Shown here piece by piece: positions 6,893 through 15,915 of a stretch of 64,000 nt of DNA. The position numbers and the translations under genes are program-made. The DNA comes from Streptomyces caniferus (lineage in GTDB: Bacteria; Actinomycetota; Actinomycetes; Streptomycetales; Streptomycetaceae), in assembly GCF_009811555.1 (NCBI RefSeq), contig NZ_BLIN01000005.1, positions 2,117,501-2,181,500 of the forward strand, given 5' to 3'. Under the pieces are notes generated by a model. It searched no databases and was not told the origin of the DNA. It was given only the letters and a program-made list of their open reading frames with translations. Each line of letters begins with the position of its first letter. Within the stretch, counting starts at the first letter, position 1.

Positions 6893-9531
6893 CGGTCCCC
6901 CTTCGTGGCCGTGCCGATGGAGGCGATCCGCCCGGCCAGCGTGTCCACGGCCTGCGGGCCGCCGGGCGCACACTGGCCGTGGGAAGCGGCGGCCAGTTGC
7001 CGGAGGGCGAAGGTGTCACAGCCCGCGGTGCCCAACGCCAGCGCCAGGACGGGCACATGGGGCCCCTCCTCGATGAGCGCGCCGAGGGTGCGCTCCACGC
7101 TCGCCGGCCGGCCGGCGCCCCCGCCGTCGTCCTGGTCGAGGATGAGCACGATGGCCTTGTTGGTGGCCGAGGACCTCTTCATCGTCCGCAGGGCGCGGGT
7201 CAGCGCCTCCTCCATCGCGGCACCGTGGTCGACCAGTTCGCCGTTCGGGCTGCCCGCGATCCGGTCGAGCGCGGCCCGGCCCCGGGCGGGGTCGGCGCTG
7301 CCGAGGGGGACGAGCTCGCGCACCGCGTCGCGGTCTGTGGGGTGTGCGCGGTCCGGGAAGGTCCACAGGCCGTAGGTGTGCCGGGCCCCGGCCAGCTCCA
7401 CGGCGCGCCCGGCCGCGCTCACGGCGACCGGGAGCCTGCCGTTCTCCGCCATGGAGGTGGAGGCGTCCATGAGGATCAGCACCTGGCTGGACCGCTGCGC
7501 CTTGTCGTACCCGTCCAGCACCCGGGAGACCTGGTCCGGGCCGGCGGTGAAGGGGACCGTGGGGGCGACGAGGGGGCTGACGTCGGCGCGGCTGTCCAGC
7601 AGCGGTGAGCCCCGCCGCGGGCCGCTGTCCCGCACCCCGCGGTAGCCCTGGGCGGTCAGGGTGCGCTGGCCGCCGTCCGGGGCGCGCAGCCACTGCGCGA
7701 AGCTCGCGACGGCCGCCTGCCGCGGGGTGGCGTCCGTGGCGCCGTGCCAGTCGACGCGGATCAGCGGGTGGTCGAGGGCGGGGACGTTCCCGGGGTAGTA
7801 GGCGATGTACCGGTTGCGCAGCGGGAGCGGGGCGTCCAGGGCCGGGCAACTGCCGATGGCGTGGCCCAGGTTGTAGTCGGCGAGGGACTTCTCCGACACC
7901 AGGGGCGCGGACTTCGTCCGGTCGACGGCGCCGGAGGCGTCGGTGTCGGTGTCGGGCCGCAGCGAACACAGCAGTTCGGTGCTGCCGGCGTACTGACTGC
8001 CCGGCGCTGCGAGCCGCTCCTCGGCCTGCCGGGCGAGGGTGAGGTCGGGCGCGCCCGCCGCGGCGGTGCCCGAGCCGTCGTGGCCGAGGTAGAGGCCGAT
8101 GGTGTGCAGCAGACCGGTGCCGGACAGGACGGGGCTGGGCCGCAGGAGCTTGAGGTCGCGGTGGGTGCGGTCGGTTCCGGTGAGCAGCTCCTGCCAGGAG
8201 GCGCCGGCCGGTTCGACGTCGTCCAGCCGCCGGGGTGCCGGGATGCCGACGACGAGGGGGGTGTAGGCGACCGGGGCGGAGTAGTGGAGGGTGACCGGGG
8301 ATCCCTTGGCGGGCATGCCGCGGCGGGCCTCGTCGTAGTCGGCGGTGGATTCCGGGATCCAGATGTCGGGCTGCGGTCCCGGCCGGTAGAGGGGGTCGAT
8401 GCCCTGGTCGCCCGGCCGGCCCTTGCCGGTGCCGCGGGCCTCGCCCTGCCAGCGGTCGGCGGCCGCGAAGCCCTGGTCGACCTGGTCCTTGGCGGCGGAG
8501 TACACGGTGATCTGGGCGCGCCGGCAGCCGTCGGGGAGGTCGCCCTCGCCGCTGAGGGGCCGGGTGTTCGTCTCGGACATCTCGTAGTCGAAGGCCGCCC
8601 GGCGCAGCGCGGGTTCGGCCTCGGGCGCGGTGAGCAGCCGCAGTTCGAGGGCGGGCGGGCAGGGCGCCTCGCTGTTCGGGAGGGAGAGCAGGACGACGCC
8701 CGTGGTGGCCGGTACGAAGATGATCGCCAGGATCAGCAGCAGTCGGGGCCAGTGCCGGAAGTACGACTTCAGCCAGCGGCGTAAGCGGACCCGCAGCGGG
8801 GTCGGCGGGCGGGCCTCGGGGGTGGCGAAGGACAGCACGACGTCGTCGACGGTGTTCTGCTTGGCCGAGCGAGGCTCCCAGACGTCGCCCATCGGGGTCC
8901 GTTCACCGGCCAGTTGTTCGCGCAGCTCCCGGACGAGGTCCTCGAAGGTGACGAACCGTTTACCGGGGACGCCCCGTTCCAGGGCCTGCACCAGGGCGCG
9001 GTTGAAGACGCTGCCCCCGGTGGGTTCCTCGCCGCTGAAGATACGGCGGTTGGGCTGCGCGGCCATCAGCAACGAGGTGGGTTTGCGGCAGGCGTAGAAG
9101 GCCTCGCTCGCATTGCCCGCGTAACAGCACTCCAGGACGATCACGATCCGGTCGGCCCGTGCGTTGTCCAGGTAGGGCAGCACCATGTCCTGCCAGGAGA
9201 CGGTCTTGTGACGCCGTTCCGAGGCGCCGACCATCAGCTGCAGATTGCCGCCGTCGCGGCCCACCCGGCCGTGGCCGGAGAAGTACACCAGCAGCAGCCC
9301 GCGCGCCTCCTGGGTGACGGTGTCCAGCGCCTGTTCCACCTCCCAGGGCTCCTGGGGACGGCAGGTGACGACCTCGCCCTTGGTGAACAGATCGGTGCCG
9401 GGGGCGAGCAGGGCCCGCTCCAGTGCCCTGGCGTTGTCCTTCACCGCGGGGAGCGGGTGCAGGGTGCGGTAGTCGTCGACACAGATCAGCAGCGCCCGGT
9501 TGACCTTGCCCCGTGCGTCGTATTCGGACAT
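6889..9531 (-). CDS. Caspase-like protease with transmembrane helix, solute-binding-like domain and C-terminal VWA domain
   Basis: The 880 residues read as four parts. Residues 1-235 are a C14 caspase-like domain with the His/Cys dyad in SGHG (His87) and ECCYAG (Cys136). Residues 263-284 form a single membrane helix. About 290-660 resemble the solute-binding half of actinobacterial substrate-binding/VWA proteins. About 683-875 are a VWA domain with an intact MIDAS DASTS (689-693). The topology suggests a cytoplasmic protease and an extracellular sensor. All six cysteines after the helix (291, 336, 522, 562, 838, 854) could form disulfides. It starts 5 bp after the EACC1 gene and overlaps the lipoprotein gene. 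Caspases in such modules are usually effectors; the trigger and target are unknown. Confidence 0.85.
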   Translation of the reverse strand: MSEYDARGKVNRALLICVDDYRTLHPLPAVKDNARALERALLAPGTDLFTKGEVVTCRPQEPWEVEQALDTVTQEARGLLLVYFSGHGRVGRDGGNLQLMVGASERRHKTVSWQDMVLPYLDNARADRIVIVLECCYAGNASEAFYACRKPTSLLMAAQPNRRIFSGEEPTGGSVFNRALVQALERGVPGKRFVTFEDLVRELREQLAGERTPMGDVWEPRSAKQNTVDDVVLSFATPEARPPTPLRVRLRRWLKSYFRHWPRLLLILAIIFVPATTGVVLLSLPNSEAPCPPALELRLLTAPEAEPALRRAAFDYEMSETNTRPLSGEGDLPDGCRRAQITVYSAAKDQVDQGFAAADRWQGEARGTGKGRPGDQGIDPLYRPGPQPDIWIPESTADYDEARRGMPAKGSPVTLHYSAPVAYTPLVVGIPAPRRLDDVEPAGASWQELLTGTDRTHRDLKLLRPSPVLSGTGLLHTIGLYLGHDGSGTAAAGAPDLTLARQAEERLAAPGSQYAGSTELLCSLRPDTDTDASGAVDRTKSAPLVSEKSLADYNLGHAIGSCPALDAPLPLRNRYIAYYPGNVPALDHPLIRVDWHGATDATPRQAAVASFAQWLRAPDGGQRTLTAQGYRGVRDSGPRRGSPLLDSRADVSPLVAPTVPFTAGPDQVSRVLDGYDKAQRSSQVLILMDASTSMAENGRLPVAVSAAGRAVELAGARHTYGLWTFPDRAHPTDRDAVRELVPLGSADPARGRAALDRIAGSPNGELVDHGAAMEEALTRALRTMKRSSATNKAIVLILDQDDGGGAGRPASVERTLGALIEEGPHVPVLALALGTAGCDTFALRQLAAASHGQCAPGGPQAVDTLAGRIASIGTATKGDR

Positions 9532-9536
9532 CCGGC

Positions 9537-9980
9537 TCAGTCCCCGGCGGTGCTGCCGCTCCCGTCCGCCGGGCTGCCGGGATCGGGGTGTTCGGGGGCC
9601 ACGGCGCCCGGTCCCGCGTCGCCGAGCGCCTGCAGGTCCCCGTCACCGCTCCCGACCGCGACGGCGGGCCGTTCGCCGGTGTCGCGTTCCTCCCGGCGCC
9701 GCCGCAGCCACTCCTGCAGGGCGATACCGAGACTTTTGGCGATCTCGGCGGCCACGGCACCGACGACGACCAGGATCAGGTCGTCGACGCCGACGGCCAT
9801 GTCGCCGGGGCCGTGGTCGCTCCCGTCGGCCGGCCGCGGGCGCAGCAGCCAGTCGTGCCGGCGGCGGTCCAGCCACGGCTCGCGCTCCAGCCACGCCTTG
9901 AGGTCCTCGATGTCCTGGTCGGGATTGTTCGTTCCCGTGATCCTGATGCGGATCTCGTGACGGTCAGCGCTCTGCGGCAT
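9537..9980 (-). CDS. EACC1-like effector-associated protein
   Basis: This 147-residue protein resembles the EACC1 family (effector-associated constant component 1), small proteins encoded next to caspase, trypsin-like and other effectors in actinobacterial conflict modules. The sequence shows IRIRITG at the N-terminus, an acidic helix ending WLEREPWL, then a hydrophobic VGVDDLILVVVGAVAAEIAKS helix (about residues 64-83) followed by a basic patch and a disordered Gly/Pro/Asp tail. I chose the ATG at 9980, which has a purine-rich GGAAGGGGG upstream; 10007 is also possible. It is the first gene of the module, 5 bp before the caspase gene. Its biochemical role is unknown. Confidence 0.75.
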   Translation of the reverse strand: MPQSADRHEIRIRITGTNNPDQDIEDLKAWLEREPWLDRRRHDWLLRPRPADGSDHGPGDMAVGVDDLILVVVGAVAAEIAKSLGIALQEWLRRRREERDTGERPAVAVGSGDGDLQALGDAGPGAVAPEHPDPGSPADGSGSTAGD

Positions 9981-10131
9981 CCCCCGGCCCCCTTCCGGCG
10001 GCCCCATCGCCGCCGTGCACCAGATAGTGACGTGAGATCAGGGGCGCGGGCAACCGTCTGTGATCTGGCTGCCACGCTGTGGCGCGCACCACAGCGCCTG
10101 CCACAGGGCAGCGTTGCAGGTCAAGGGTGAG

Positions 10132-10161
10132 TTGACGGGCATTCGCGGGACGTGGTGGACT
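10132..10161 (+). promoter_or_regulatory. Vegetative-type promoter for the cobalamin operon
   Basis: TTGACG at 10132-10137 and TGGACT at 10156-10161 are 18 bp apart, close to the HrdB consensus. Transcription would begin near 10168, just where the riboswitch aptamer starts. Confidence 0.6.
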
Positions 10162-10164
10162 GCC

Positions 10165-10345
10165 GGGGCCATTCGGCGACAGATGAGGAAGTCCGGTGAG
10201 AATCCGGCGCGGTCCCGCCACTGTCACCGGGGAGCGTTCCTCCAGCGAAGGCCACGGTCCGCCGCGCGTACGTCCACCGACGTCCGCAGGACTGGAAGGC
10301 CGGAGGACTCGCCGATCCGGGGAGCCAGGAGACTCTTGTCGCCGT
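10165..10345 (+). ncRNA. Cobalamin (B12) riboswitch
   Basis: The conserved aptamer blocks are easy to see: AGGAAGTCCGGTGAGAATCCGG at about 10185-10206, the B12-box core GCCACTGTC at 10217-10225, and the closing block GAGCCAGGAGACTC at 10322-10335. Adenosylcobalamin binding normally shuts off downstream expression. A small CAGGG/CCCTG hairpin (10356-10371) lies just before the leader-ORF ribosome site and may be part of the switching platform. Ends are approximate. Confidence 0.93.
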
Positions 10346-10388
10346 CACGTCGAGCCAGGGCGCGGACCCTGAGTGAGGACATACCGCC

Positions 10389-10460
10389 ATGCCCGGCCGC
10401 CCTTCGAGAGCTCCACTTCCCGCTGCCGCAGGGCCCCTTCGAGGACTGACGGCGGTCTGA
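10389..10460 (+). CDS. 23-codon leader ORF between riboswitch and cobD
   Basis: ATG at 10389 has GTGAGGA nine bases upstream and reads 23 codons (MPGRPSRAPLPAAAGPLRGL plus three residues) to TGA at 10458-10460, four bases before the cobD ATG. cobD itself has no ribosome site in range and its frame is closed at 10447-10449. This ORF may therefore deliver ribosomes to cobD, with the riboswitch acting on its ribosome site. The peptide has no recognisable function; coding status is inferred. Confidence 0.5.
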   Translation: MPGRPSRAPLPAAAGPLRGLTAV

Positions 10461-10464
10461 TCCG

Positions 10465-11526
10465 ATGCGCGGCGAACACGCCACATATGCGTGCGGCGCG
10501 GCCCTCGGTTTTCTCGGCGACCTGATCGCGGCGGACCCGCGGCGCGGCCACCCGGTGGCCGCCTTCGGCCGGGCCGCGGCCGCCGTCGAACGCCGGCTGT
10601 GGCGCGATCACCGCGGCTACGGGACGGCGCATGCGGTGCTGTGCGCCGGCGGTGCCGCCGCCGGTGCCGCGCTGGTGCAGCGCGCCGTACGCACCACCGC
10701 CCCGGCCCCCCTGCGCGACGGCGCCCGGATCGCGCTGACCGCGGCGACGGTCTGGGCCGTGCTGGGCGGCACCTCGCTCGGCCGGGAGGCCCGTGCCGTC
10801 GGCGGGGCGCTGGCGGCGGGTGACCTGGACGTGGCGCGGGAGCGGCTGCCGCATCTGTGCGGGCGCGACCCACAGGCACTGGACGGGCCCCAGATGGCCC
10901 GTGCGGTGGTGGAGTCGGTCGCCGAGAACACCTCGGACGCCGTGGTGGGCGCCCTGGTCTGGGGCGCGCTGGGCGGGATGCCCGGCCTGGTGGCGTTCCG
11001 GGCGGTGAACACCCTGGACGCGATGGTGGGGCACAAGTCGCCGCGCCACCGCCGTTTCGGCTGGGCCTCGGCCCGGCTCGACGACCTCGCCGGCTGGCCC
11101 GGCTCCCGGCTGACCGCCGCACTCACCGTGCTCGCGGGCCCCGACCGGCGCGGTGCGCTGCGGGCCTGGCGGGCGGACGGCGGGGCGCATCCGAGCCCCA
11201 ACGCGGGCCCCGTGGAGGCGTCGTTCGCGGGCGCGCTCGGCGTCCGGCTGGGCGGCACGCTGGCGTACGGCGGCCGGGTGGAACACCGGCCGGTGCTCAA
11301 CGACGGGGCGCCGCCGGTCGCGGTGCCCGACATCGAACGGGCCGTGCGGCTCTCGCGCCGGGTGGGCGTACTGGCGCTGGTGACGACGGTGGCGGCGCGG
11401 CTGGCGGCCGGGGCGGTGCGGCGGACCCCGTCGCGCGCCCTCCGCCCGGCCGCGGGTGCAGTGACGCGCAGGGCCGTGGGGGCACTGGCGCGTGGGGCTC
11501 ACGACGGCCGGGGCCCCGGCGCATGA
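10465..11526 (+). CDS. cobD: Adenosylcobinamide-phosphate synthase CobD/CbiB
   Basis: This 353-residue integral membrane enzyme attaches aminopropanol (or its phosphate) to adenosylcobyric acid to give adenosylcobinamide. Family hallmarks are VESVAENTSDAVVGAL (about 149-164), NTLDAMVGHKS (about 183-193) and HPSPNAGPVEASFAGAL (about 242-258). The length is normal for CbiB, with a slightly long C-terminal tail. It is the first enzyme gene after the riboswitch. The only start in frame is ATG 10465, which lacks its own Shine-Dalgarno sequence; see the leader ORF. cobQ follows after 10 bp. Confidence 0.93.
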   Translation: MRGEHATYACGAALGFLGDLIAADPRRGHPVAAFGRAAAAVERRLWRDHRGYGTAHAVLCAGGAAAGAALVQRAVRTTAPAPLRDGARIALTAATVWAVLGGTSLGREARAVGGALAAGDLDVARERLPHLCGRDPQALDGPQMARAVVESVAENTSDAVVGALVWGALGGMPGLVAFRAVNTLDAMVGHKSPRHRRFGWASARLDDLAGWPGSRLTAALTVLAGPDRRGALRAWRADGGAHPSPNAGPVEASFAGALGVRLGGTLAYGGRVEHRPVLNDGAPPVAVPDIERAVRLSRRVGVLALVTTVAARLAAGAVRRTPSRALRPAAGAVTRRAVGALARGAHDGRGPGA

Positions 11527-11536
11527 GGAGGACCCC

Positions 11537-13102
11537 GTGAACGGGCGGTTCAAGGCATCCGGTGGGGCCGTCGGCGGTGGCCTGTTGGTGGCCGGTACGA
11601 CGTCCGACGCCGGCAAGAGCGTGGTGACCGCGGGCATCTGCCGCTGGCTGGTCCGGCAGGGCGTGCGGGTGGCGCCGTTCAAGGCCCAGAACATGTCGCT
11701 GAACTCGTTCGTCACGCGCGAGGGCGCGGAGATCGGACGGGCCCAGGCGATGCAGGCCGCCGCGGCGCGGGTGGAGCCGACCGCGCTGATGAACCCGGTC
11801 CTGCTCAAGCCCGGCAGCGACCGCAGCAGCCAGGTGGTGCTGCTGGGGAAGCCGGTGGGCGAGCTCAGCGCCAAGGGCTATCACGACGGGCGCCAGGAGC
11901 AGTTGCTCGGCACGGTCACCGACTGCCTGGCGGAGCTGCGGCGTACCCACGACGCGGTGATCTGCGAGGGCGCCGGCAGCCCCGCCGAGATCAATCTGCG
12001 GCGTACCGACATCGTGAACATGGGCCTCGCGCGGGCCGCCCGGATCCCGGCGGTGGTGGTCGGCGACATCGACCGCGGCGGCGTCTTCGCCTCCTTCTTC
12101 GGCACCACCGCGCTGCTGTCCAAGGAGGACCAGGCCCTGGTCGCCGGGTACCTCGTCAACAAGTTCCGGGGCGATGTGACGCTCCTGGAGCCGGGCCTCG
12201 ACATGCTGCGCGGCCTCACCGGACGGCAGACGCTGGGCGTGCTGCCCTTCTCCCACGGCCTCGGTATCGACGAGGAGGACGGCCTGCGGGTGTCGCTGCG
12301 CGGCGCGGTCCGCGAGAGCGTGGTGGCGCCGCCGCACGGCGCGGAGGTGTTGCGGGTGGCGGTCTGCGCCGTCCCCCTGATGTCGAACTTCACGGACGTG
12401 GACGCACTGGCCGCGGAGCCGGGTGTGGTGGTGCGGTTCGTGGACCGGGCCGAGGAGCTGGCCGACGCGGACCTGGTGGTGCTTCCGGGGACCCGGGGCA
12501 CGGTCCGGGCCCTGGCGTGGCTGCGCGAGCGCGGCCTGGCGGACGCGATCGCCCGGCGGGCCGCCGAGGGCCGCCCGGTGCTGGGCATCTGCGGCGGTTA
12601 CCAGATGCTGGGCGAGCGCATCGAGGACGACATCGAGTCGAAGGCCGGCGTGGTCGACGGGCTGGGACTGCTGCCGGTCCGCGTGCGCTTCGCGGCCGAG
12701 AAGACCCTGGCGCGGCCGGTCGGCGAGGCGCTGGGCGAGCCGGTGACGGGCTACGAGATCCATCACGGGGTCGCCGAAGTGACCGGCGGCGACGAGGCGT
12801 TCATGTCCGATGACCAGGGGCGCAGCCTGGACGGCTGCCGGACCGGCTCCGTATGGGGCACGCACTGGCACGGCTCGCTGGAGAGCGACGGCTTCCGCCG
12901 GGCCTTCCTGCGGCGGGTCGCCGCGGACGCGGGCCGGGCGTTCGTACCGGCCCCCGACACCGGCTTCGCCGCCCTGCGCGAGGAGCAGCTGGACCGGCTG
13001 GGCGACCTGATCGAGGAGCACGCGGACACCGGCGCGCTGCTGCGGCTGATCGAGGAGGGGGTGCCGGAGGGGCTGCCGTTCGTGCCTCCGGGGGCGCCAT
13101 GA
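11537..13102 (+). CDS. cobQ: Cobyric acid synthase CobQ/CbiP
   Basis: This 521-residue enzyme uses ATP and glutamine to amidate adenosylcobyrinic a,c-diamide at four side chains. The N-terminal part has the P-loop-like GTTSDAGKS (20-28) and NMSLNSFVT. The C-terminal glutamine amidotransferase half has the nucleophile Cys352 in [10 protein letters not shown] and the EIHHG histidine. I chose the GTG at 11537, which follows GAGGAG by six bases and sits 10 bp after the cobD stop; the open frame begins earlier, at 11492, inside cobD. Confidence 0.95.
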   Translation: MNGRFKASGGAVGGGLLVAGTTSDAGKSVVTAGICRWLVRQGVRVAPFKAQNMSLNSFVTREGAEIGRAQAMQAAAARVEPTALMNPVLLKPGSDRSSQVVLLGKPVGELSAKGYHDGRQEQLLGTVTDCLAELRRTHDAVICEGAGSPAEINLRRTDIVNMGLARAARIPAVVVGDIDRGGVFASFFGTTALLSKEDQALVAGYLVNKFRGDVTLLEPGLDMLRGLTGRQTLGVLPFSHGLGIDEEDGLRVSLRGAVRESVVAPPHGAEVLRVAVCAVPLMSNFTDVDALAAEPGVVVRFVDRAEELADADLVVLPGTRGTVRALAWLRERGLADAIARRAAEGRPVLGICGGYQMLGERIEDDIESKAGVVDGLGLLPVRVRFAAEKTLARPVGEALGEPVTGYEIHHGVAEVTGGDEAFMSDDQGRSLDGCRTGSVWGTHWHGSLESDGFRRAFLRRVAADAGRAFVPAPDTGFAALREEQLDRLGDLIEEHADTGALLRLIEEGVPEGLPFVPPGAP

Positions 13103-13173
13103 GGGGTACGCAGTGGAGGACCGCGACAGACGCGGAGGACACAGCCGGCCGACGACCTGGAGGACGACACAGC

Positions 13174-15294
13174 ATGACGACCGCTCACGACACGACCCCG
13201 CAGTACCCCTTCACGGCGGTGGTCGGCATGGACGATCTGCGGCTGGCGCTGCTGCTGAACGCGGTGAGCCCCGCGGTGGGCGGTGTGCTGGTCCGCGGGG
13301 AGAAGGGCACCGCCAAGAGCACCGCCGTCCGCGCGCTGTCGGCCCTGATGCCGCATGTGGACGTGGTCGGCGGCTGCCGCTTCGCCTGTGCCCCCGCCGC
13401 GCCCGACCCCGGCTGCCCCGACGGGCCGCATGAGCCGGGTGCGGTCGAGGACCGCCCGACGCGGATGGTCGAACTGCCCGTCGGCGCCTCCGAGGACCGG
13501 CTGGTCGGCGCCCTGGACATCGAACGGGCGCTGTCGGAGGGCGTGAAGGCCTTCGAGCCGGGCCTGCTGGCGGACGCGCACCGCGGCATCCTCTACGTCG
13601 ACGAGGTCAACCTCCTCCACGACCACCTGGTGGACCTGCTGCTGGACGCGGCCGCCATGGGCGCCTCGTACGTGGAGCGCGAGGGGGTGTCCGTACGGCA
13701 TGCGGCCCGCTTCCTGCTCGTCGGCACCATGAACCCCGAGGAGGGCGAGCTGCGGCCGCAGCTGCTGGACCGGTTCGGGCTCACCGTCGAGGTCGCCGCC
13801 TCCCGCGAGCCCGACCAGCGGGTGGCCGTGGTCCGGCGCCGGCTGGCGTACGACGCCGACCCGGCCGGCTTCGCGGCCCAGTGGGCGGCCGAGGAGACCG
13901 AGCTGCGCCACCGCATCGCCGCGGCACGGGAGCTGCTGCCGGACGTGACGCTGGGGGACGCGGCGCTGCGGCAGATCGCGGCGACCTGCGCGGCGTTCGA
14001 GGTGGACGGGATGCGCGCGGACATCGTGATGGCGCGCACCGCCACGGCGCTGGCCGCGTGGGCGGGGCGGACCGCGGTCCTGGAGGAGGACGTGCGCCGG
14101 GCCGCGCTGCTGGCGCTGCCGCACCGTCGGCGCCGTAACCCCTTCGACGCGCCCGGCCTGGACGAGGACAAGCTCGACCAGACCCTGGAGGAGTTCGGCG
14201 GGGCGGACGAGGGCACGGACGGCGAGGACGACCCGGACCCGGACGGGCCGGACGGCGGCCCCGACGGGGGCGGTCCGGACGGCGGCGGAGCGCCCCCGCA
14301 GGACGGCGGCGACGGCGGTCCGCAGGAGTCGCCCCTGACGCAGGACCCCGAACTCCCGCACCAGCAGGAGCGGGAGAGCGCCGAGGCGCCCGAGCGGCCG
14401 CAGGAGCAGCCCGCGGCCCCGGAGCAGGCCGATCAGGGCACCCCCGCCGCGGGCGGCGAGCAGGCCGCGGTCGGCGCCACCGAGCCGTTCCGTACCCGGC
14501 GGCTGGACGTCCCGGGCCTGGGCGAGGGCGCGGACGGCCGCCGGTCGCGGGCGCGGACCGCGCACGGCCGGACGACCGGCGCGCGGCGTCCGCACGGCGC
14601 CCTGGGCAAACTGCACCTGGCGGCGACCGTGCAGGCCGCGGCGCCGCACCAGCGGGCGCGCGGGCGCCAGGGGCGGGGCCTGGTGGTGCGCCGGGACGAT
14701 CTGCGCGAGGCGGTACGCGAGGGGCGGGAGGGCAATCTGGTCCTCTTCGTCGTGGACGCGTCCGGTTCGATGGCCGCGCGCAAGCGGATGAGCGCCGTCA
14801 AGGGCGCGGTGCTCTCGCTGCTGCTGGACGCCTACCAGCGGCGCGACAAGATCGGCATGATCACCTTCCGCGGCACCGGCGCCGAGCTGGCGCTGCCCCC
14901 GACGTCCTCGGTCGAGGCGGGCGCGGCGCGGCTGGAGCAGCTGCCGACCGGCGGCCGTACCCCGCTATCGGAGGGGCTGCTGAGGGCCCATGAGGTGCTG
15001 CGGGTGGAGCGGATGCGGGACGCCTCGCGGCGGCCGCTGCTGGTGGTCGTGACCGATGGCCGGGCGACCGGCGGTCCGGAGCCCGTCGTACGGGCCGCCC
15101 GCGCCGCCCGGCTGCTGGCGGGCGAGGGCACCGCCTCGGTGGTCGTGGACTGTGAGACCGGCCCGGTGCGCCTGGGCCTCGCGGGTGAGCTGGCCCGTGA
15201 CCTGCAGGGCACCGCGGTCACCCTCGACGAACTGCGCGCGGACAGCGTCTCCGCGCTCGTACGGACCGTACAAGGCAACAGGAAGGCAGCGTAA
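13174..15294 (+). CDS. Fused ChlI/ChlD-type chelatase subunit, putative cobaltochelatase component
   Basis: The 706 residues join an AAA+ ATPase (ChlI-like: Walker [10 protein letters not shown] at 42-50, Walker [11 protein letters not shown] at about 139-148) to an acidic Pro/Gly/Asp-rich linker (about 340-480) and a ChlD-like VWA domain with MIDAS DASGS at Asp528. Such proteins power metal insertion by a large CobN/ChlH subunit. Here they presumably serve aerobic cobalt insertion into hydrogenobyrinate diamide, but no cobN lies in the window. ATG 13174 has GGAGG upstream; the frame is open further upstream. The stop overlaps the next gene by one base (TAATG). Confidence 0.85.
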   Translation: MTTAHDTTPQYPFTAVVGMDDLRLALLLNAVSPAVGGVLVRGEKGTAKSTAVRALSALMPHVDVVGGCRFACAPAAPDPGCPDGPHEPGAVEDRPTRMVELPVGASEDRLVGALDIERALSEGVKAFEPGLLADAHRGILYVDEVNLLHDHLVDLLLDAAAMGASYVEREGVSVRHAARFLLVGTMNPEEGELRPQLLDRFGLTVEVAASREPDQRVAVVRRRLAYDADPAGFAAQWAAEETELRHRIAAARELLPDVTLGDAALRQIAATCAAFEVDGMRADIVMARTATALAAWAGRTAVLEEDVRRAALLALPHRRRRNPFDAPGLDEDKLDQTLEEFGGADEGTDGEDDPDPDGPDGGPDGGGPDGGGAPPQDGGDGGPQESPLTQDPELPHQQERESAEAPERPQEQPAAPEQADQGTPAAGGEQAAVGATEPFRTRRLDVPGLGEGADGRRSRARTAHGRTTGARRPHGALGKLHLAATVQAAAPHQRARGRQGRGLVVRRDDLREAVREGREGNLVLFVVDASGSMAARKRMSAVKGAVLSLLLDAYQRRDKIGMITFRGTGAELALPPTSSVEAGAARLEQLPTGGRTPLSEGLLRAHEVLRVERMRDASRRPLLVVVTDGRATGGPEPVVRAARAARLLAGEGTASVVVDCETGPVRLGLAGELARDLQGTAVTLDELRADSVSALVRTVQGNRKAA

Positions 15295-15890
15295 TGCCGC
15301 AGGGACAGCCGTCCGTCGTACCGAACGACGGCCTCACCACCCGCCAGCGCCGCAACCGCCCGCTGGTGTTCGTCCACACCGGCCAGGGCAAGGGCAAGTC
15401 CACCGCCGCCTTCGGGCTGGCGCTGCGCGCCTGGAACCAGGGCTGGCCGGTGGGGGTGTTCCAGTTCGTGAAGTCGGCGAAGTGGAAGGTCGGCGAGGAG
15501 CGGGCGCTGAAGGTGCTCGGGGAGTCCGGCGAGGGCGGCACCGTCGCATGGCACAAGATGGGCGAGGGCTGGTCCTGGGTCCAGCGCGACATCGCCTCCA
15601 GTGAGGACGCGGCGCGGGAGGGCTGGGAGCAGGTCAAGCGCGATCTCGCCGCGGAGACGTACAAGCTGATGGTGCTGGACGAGTTCGCGTATCCGCTGAA
15701 GTGGGGCTGGATCGACACCGAGGAGGTGGTGTCGGCACTGCGCGACCGTCCCGGTACGCAGCATGTCGTCATCACCGGGCGGGGCGCCCCCGAACCGCTG
15801 CTGGACTTCGCCGATCTGGTGACGGACATGACCAAGGTCAAGCACCCGATGGACACCGGCCAGAAGGGCCAGCGGGGCATCGAATGGTGA
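15294..15890 (+). CDS. cobO: Cob(I)yrinic acid a,c-diamide adenosyltransferase
   Basis: This 198-residue enzyme transfers the 5'-deoxyadenosyl group from ATP to Co(I) corrinoids. It is the CobO/BtuR/CobA type: P-loop GQGKGKST at 30-37, FQFVKSAKW, VLDEFAYPLKWGW and the C-terminal TEMTKVKHP-like TDMTKVKHP. Length is typical. The ATG shares one base with the preceding chelatase stop, so the two are probably translationally coupled. Confidence 0.95.
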   Translation: MPQGQPSVVPNDGLTTRQRRNRPLVFVHTGQGKGKSTAAFGLALRAWNQGWPVGVFQFVKSAKWKVGEERALKVLGESGEGGTVAWHKMGEGWSWVQRDIASSEDAAREGWEQVKRDLAAETYKLMVLDEFAYPLKWGWIDTEEVVSALRDRPGTQHVVITGRGAPEPLLDFADLVTDMTKVKHPMDTGQKGQRGIEW

Positions 15891-15915
15891 ACAGGATCAG
15901 CATGGCGGGCAGGGC

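Larger units (their letters stand above)
9981..10464. other. Divergent leader region between the EACC1 module and the cobalamin operon
   Basis: These 484 bp hold the EACC1 5' region, the promoter at 10132-10161, the cobalamin riboswitch and a 23-codon leader ORF. Nothing else was recognised; a CTGTGG/CCACAG inverted repeat near 10077-10094 could be a regulatory site. Confidence 0.6.
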
